A stretch of 64,000 nucleotides of DNA. It comes from a cyanobacterium endosymbiont of Epithemia clementina EcSB (GTDB lineage: Bacteria; Cyanobacteriota; Cyanobacteriia; Cyanobacteriales; Microcystaceae). The notes beneath the pieces are model-generated. The model saw only the letters and a program-made list of their open reading frames with translations. It did not search any database and had not been told where the DNA came from. The stretch's first letter is position 1. Each line of letters opens with the position of its first letter. The stretch covers positions 1,047,110 through 1,111,109 of the forward strand of contig NZ_CP123991.1 in the NCBI RefSeq assembly GCF_029919255.1. Reading direction: 5' to 3'. Of the stretch, positions 62,902 through 64,000 are shown one piece after another. The position numbers were made by a program, and so were the translations under genes.

Positions 62902-63705
62902 TAATTAAGCATTATGGCTCTTTTAAGGAAAACTATGGTCTTAGGCAGATAAGTTAACTGGTTAAGCCCATGCTCGTCAATTCTCTACACAGTCTGAGAT
63001 ATCAATGATATGCCTGATGAGGACAGTTAAAAACGTTATTAACGTATTGATTGATAATTATTTGTGGGTTATTAAATGTATAATTATAACCAAAATGTAG
63101 CTTATAGACTGCAAGTCTAACTAAAAATATAGTCAAAAAACTGGGGTATTAAATTTAATCAATATTCTAAGTAAAGATATTTATATACATAATTAAAATT
63201 ATGTATATAAATATCTTGTCAATACTGTAAATAATGTAAATTCAACAAATCTATCTGAATTAATCGTTGAAATTAGCTCCCTTGATTAATTTAATAAGTA
63301 GCGAAAGAAGTTAAATTTAGGCTCTATTTGCCTCGTAGTGTTAAATAATTACTTGGAACCCCCAAAAACAGAGAAATACTGGAGTTTAACCGTTAAAATT
63401 AACAAATTATCATTAATTTAGTTGTATAAAAATATTTTTGACAATTAAAATTTAGATATTTCATATCTAAGATAACTAATAGTTAAAGAATTTTTTAAAA
63501 TAAGCTAATCTGGCAAATCTTAAGCAGTTAAAATAGATGTTTTTAACTAATTTGATTAATGGGACTGCGTATTATAGTTAGGACATTGAGAGAATTACAA
63601 GACTTTATAAAAAAATACTGCCCACCCTAAAGTAATATTATTATCTTCTTTTGTTCTGCTTAATTATCTATTTAAAAAATTGTTCACTATTTTTTTTAAA
63701 AAAAA
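62902..63705. other. gene-free stretch downstream of the psb wreck
   Basis: If the psbEFLJ order were kept, psbJ would lie just below 63706 on the minus strand, but I cannot read it there. No other gene remnant is recognisable. Confidence 0.45.
63174..63217. repeat. inverted repeat with 21-bp perfect arms
   Basis: Arms 63174-63194 and 63197-63217 are exact reverse complements with a two-base loop, made of AT-rich sequence (AAGATATTTATATACATAATT). It lies about 270 bases after ribD. Confidence 0.88.
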
Positions 63706-63829
63706 TCACCTAGCTAAATGAATAAATAAAAAAAGAAGACCGAGGATAACAACTAAAAATAATCCTAGATTAAGGCCATATCTGGTTAAGTTTAACAGGT
63801 TGATAATTGGAATTAGAGTTTCTTTCCAT
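63706..63829 (-). pseudogene. psbL: psbL pseudogene (photosystem II PsbL)
   Basis: From an ATG at 63829 the minus strand reads MERNSNSNYQPVKLNQ and then hits a stop. A frame shifted by one continues LNLGLFLVVILGLLFLF. Intact PsbL is about 39 residues with the pattern MERTPNPNNQPVELNRTSLY...GLLLVFVLGILF, and the 124-base remnant has the same length and order. One frameshift and altered conserved residues show it is dead. It sits directly downstream of a psbF remnant, the standard psbEFLJ order. Confidence 0.85.
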
Positions 63830-63975
63830 AAGTTTCTCTTGTCGTTGAAGAAACTGTACAGCGGAGATAGACCGATGAAGAAGACTGTAGGGACAGCTAA
63901 AACATGAGCAAACAGCAATCTCATGGTAAAAGGGTGTTTTCTGAATTTGGCTATCAACAGCCTCACAAAGCTTAG
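63830..63975 (-). pseudogene. psbF: psbF pseudogene (cytochrome b559 beta subunit)
   Basis: The minus strand reads [20 protein letters not shown] followed by G, matching PsbF [20 protein letters not shown] but with the invariant WLAVHT segment changed. A frameshift then leads to VQFLQR, the usual C-terminal end, at 63842-63859, with no stop codon at the normal place. The heme-ligand His appears as FAH, shifted in context, and the frame runs on into the psbL debris. psbE would lie beyond the right edge of the window. Confidence 0.8.
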
Positions 63976-64000
63976 ATGTTCTCAGTTATTAGATTTATTC

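Noticed and set aside
63706-63966. A new 86-residue membrane protein
   Set aside because: The frame is a chance run through psbF and psbL debris; its halves match those two genes in order.

Overview
This window looks like a piece of the chromosome of a non-photosynthetic, genome-reducing cyanobacterium, most like the spheroid-body (diazoplast) endosymbionts of rhopalodiacean diatoms. The cyanobacterial signs are chlD, a SigG-type ECF sigma factor with its anti-sigma partner, DUF2605 and DUF2973 proteins, an FtsH3-like protease, YlqD, an Aas-type acyl-ACP synthetase, an extended Amt1-type ammonium transporter and at least three HIP1 octamers (GCGATCGC). The reduction signs are AT-rich DNA, about 54% coding by the 32 intact genes listed here, kilobase-scale gaps without genes, and many recognisable gene remnants. 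The organism assignment is an inference; no rRNA is present.

Layout. 1-6.3 kb: an IS630 remnant, the wreck of an M16 peptidase beside its intact HxxEH-less partner, ispE, and a decayed carotenoid-type glycosyltransferase. 6.5-17 kb: a GNAT protein, ruvX, pepP, a DUF2973 gene with two nonsense codons beside intact DUF2605, an LptF/G-type permease, an SDR and ilvC. 17-27 kb is sparse: tRNA-Thr, chlD, a DUF423 protein, remnants of an alcohol dehydrogenase and an IS982 transposase, and degenerate dispersed repeats. 27-33 kb: a TPR protein, an RlpA-like protein, hemL, a decayed fatty-acyl-AMP ligase and a DppC-type permease. 35.5-42.7 kb: a surface-glycan locus of two convergent operons (glycosyltransferases, two sulfotransferase-like proteins, a 1028-residue three-domain fusion). 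43.9-56 kb: a sodium/solute symporter, ftsH, an S9 peptidase, the sigG module, aas and ylqD. 56-64 kb: a gpsA pseudogene, an SLC45/sucrose-type sugar carrier, rnhA, amt, ribD, and at the right edge decayed psbF and psbL.

How it fits together. Photosystem II (psbF, psbL), a carotenoid-glycosyltransferase-like gene and a fatty-acyl-AMP ligase are wrecked, while isoprenoid (ispE), branched-chain amino acid (ilvC), riboflavin (ribD) and tetrapyrrole (hemL, chlD) genes are intact. A sucrose/maltose-type carrier directly follows the gpsA wreck, which would suit an organism fed sugars (and perhaps glycerol phosphate) by a host. The elaborate glycan locus has stayed intact while its surroundings decayed, so the cell envelope probably still matters to the symbiont. 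Several unusually long perfect palindromes lie between genes.
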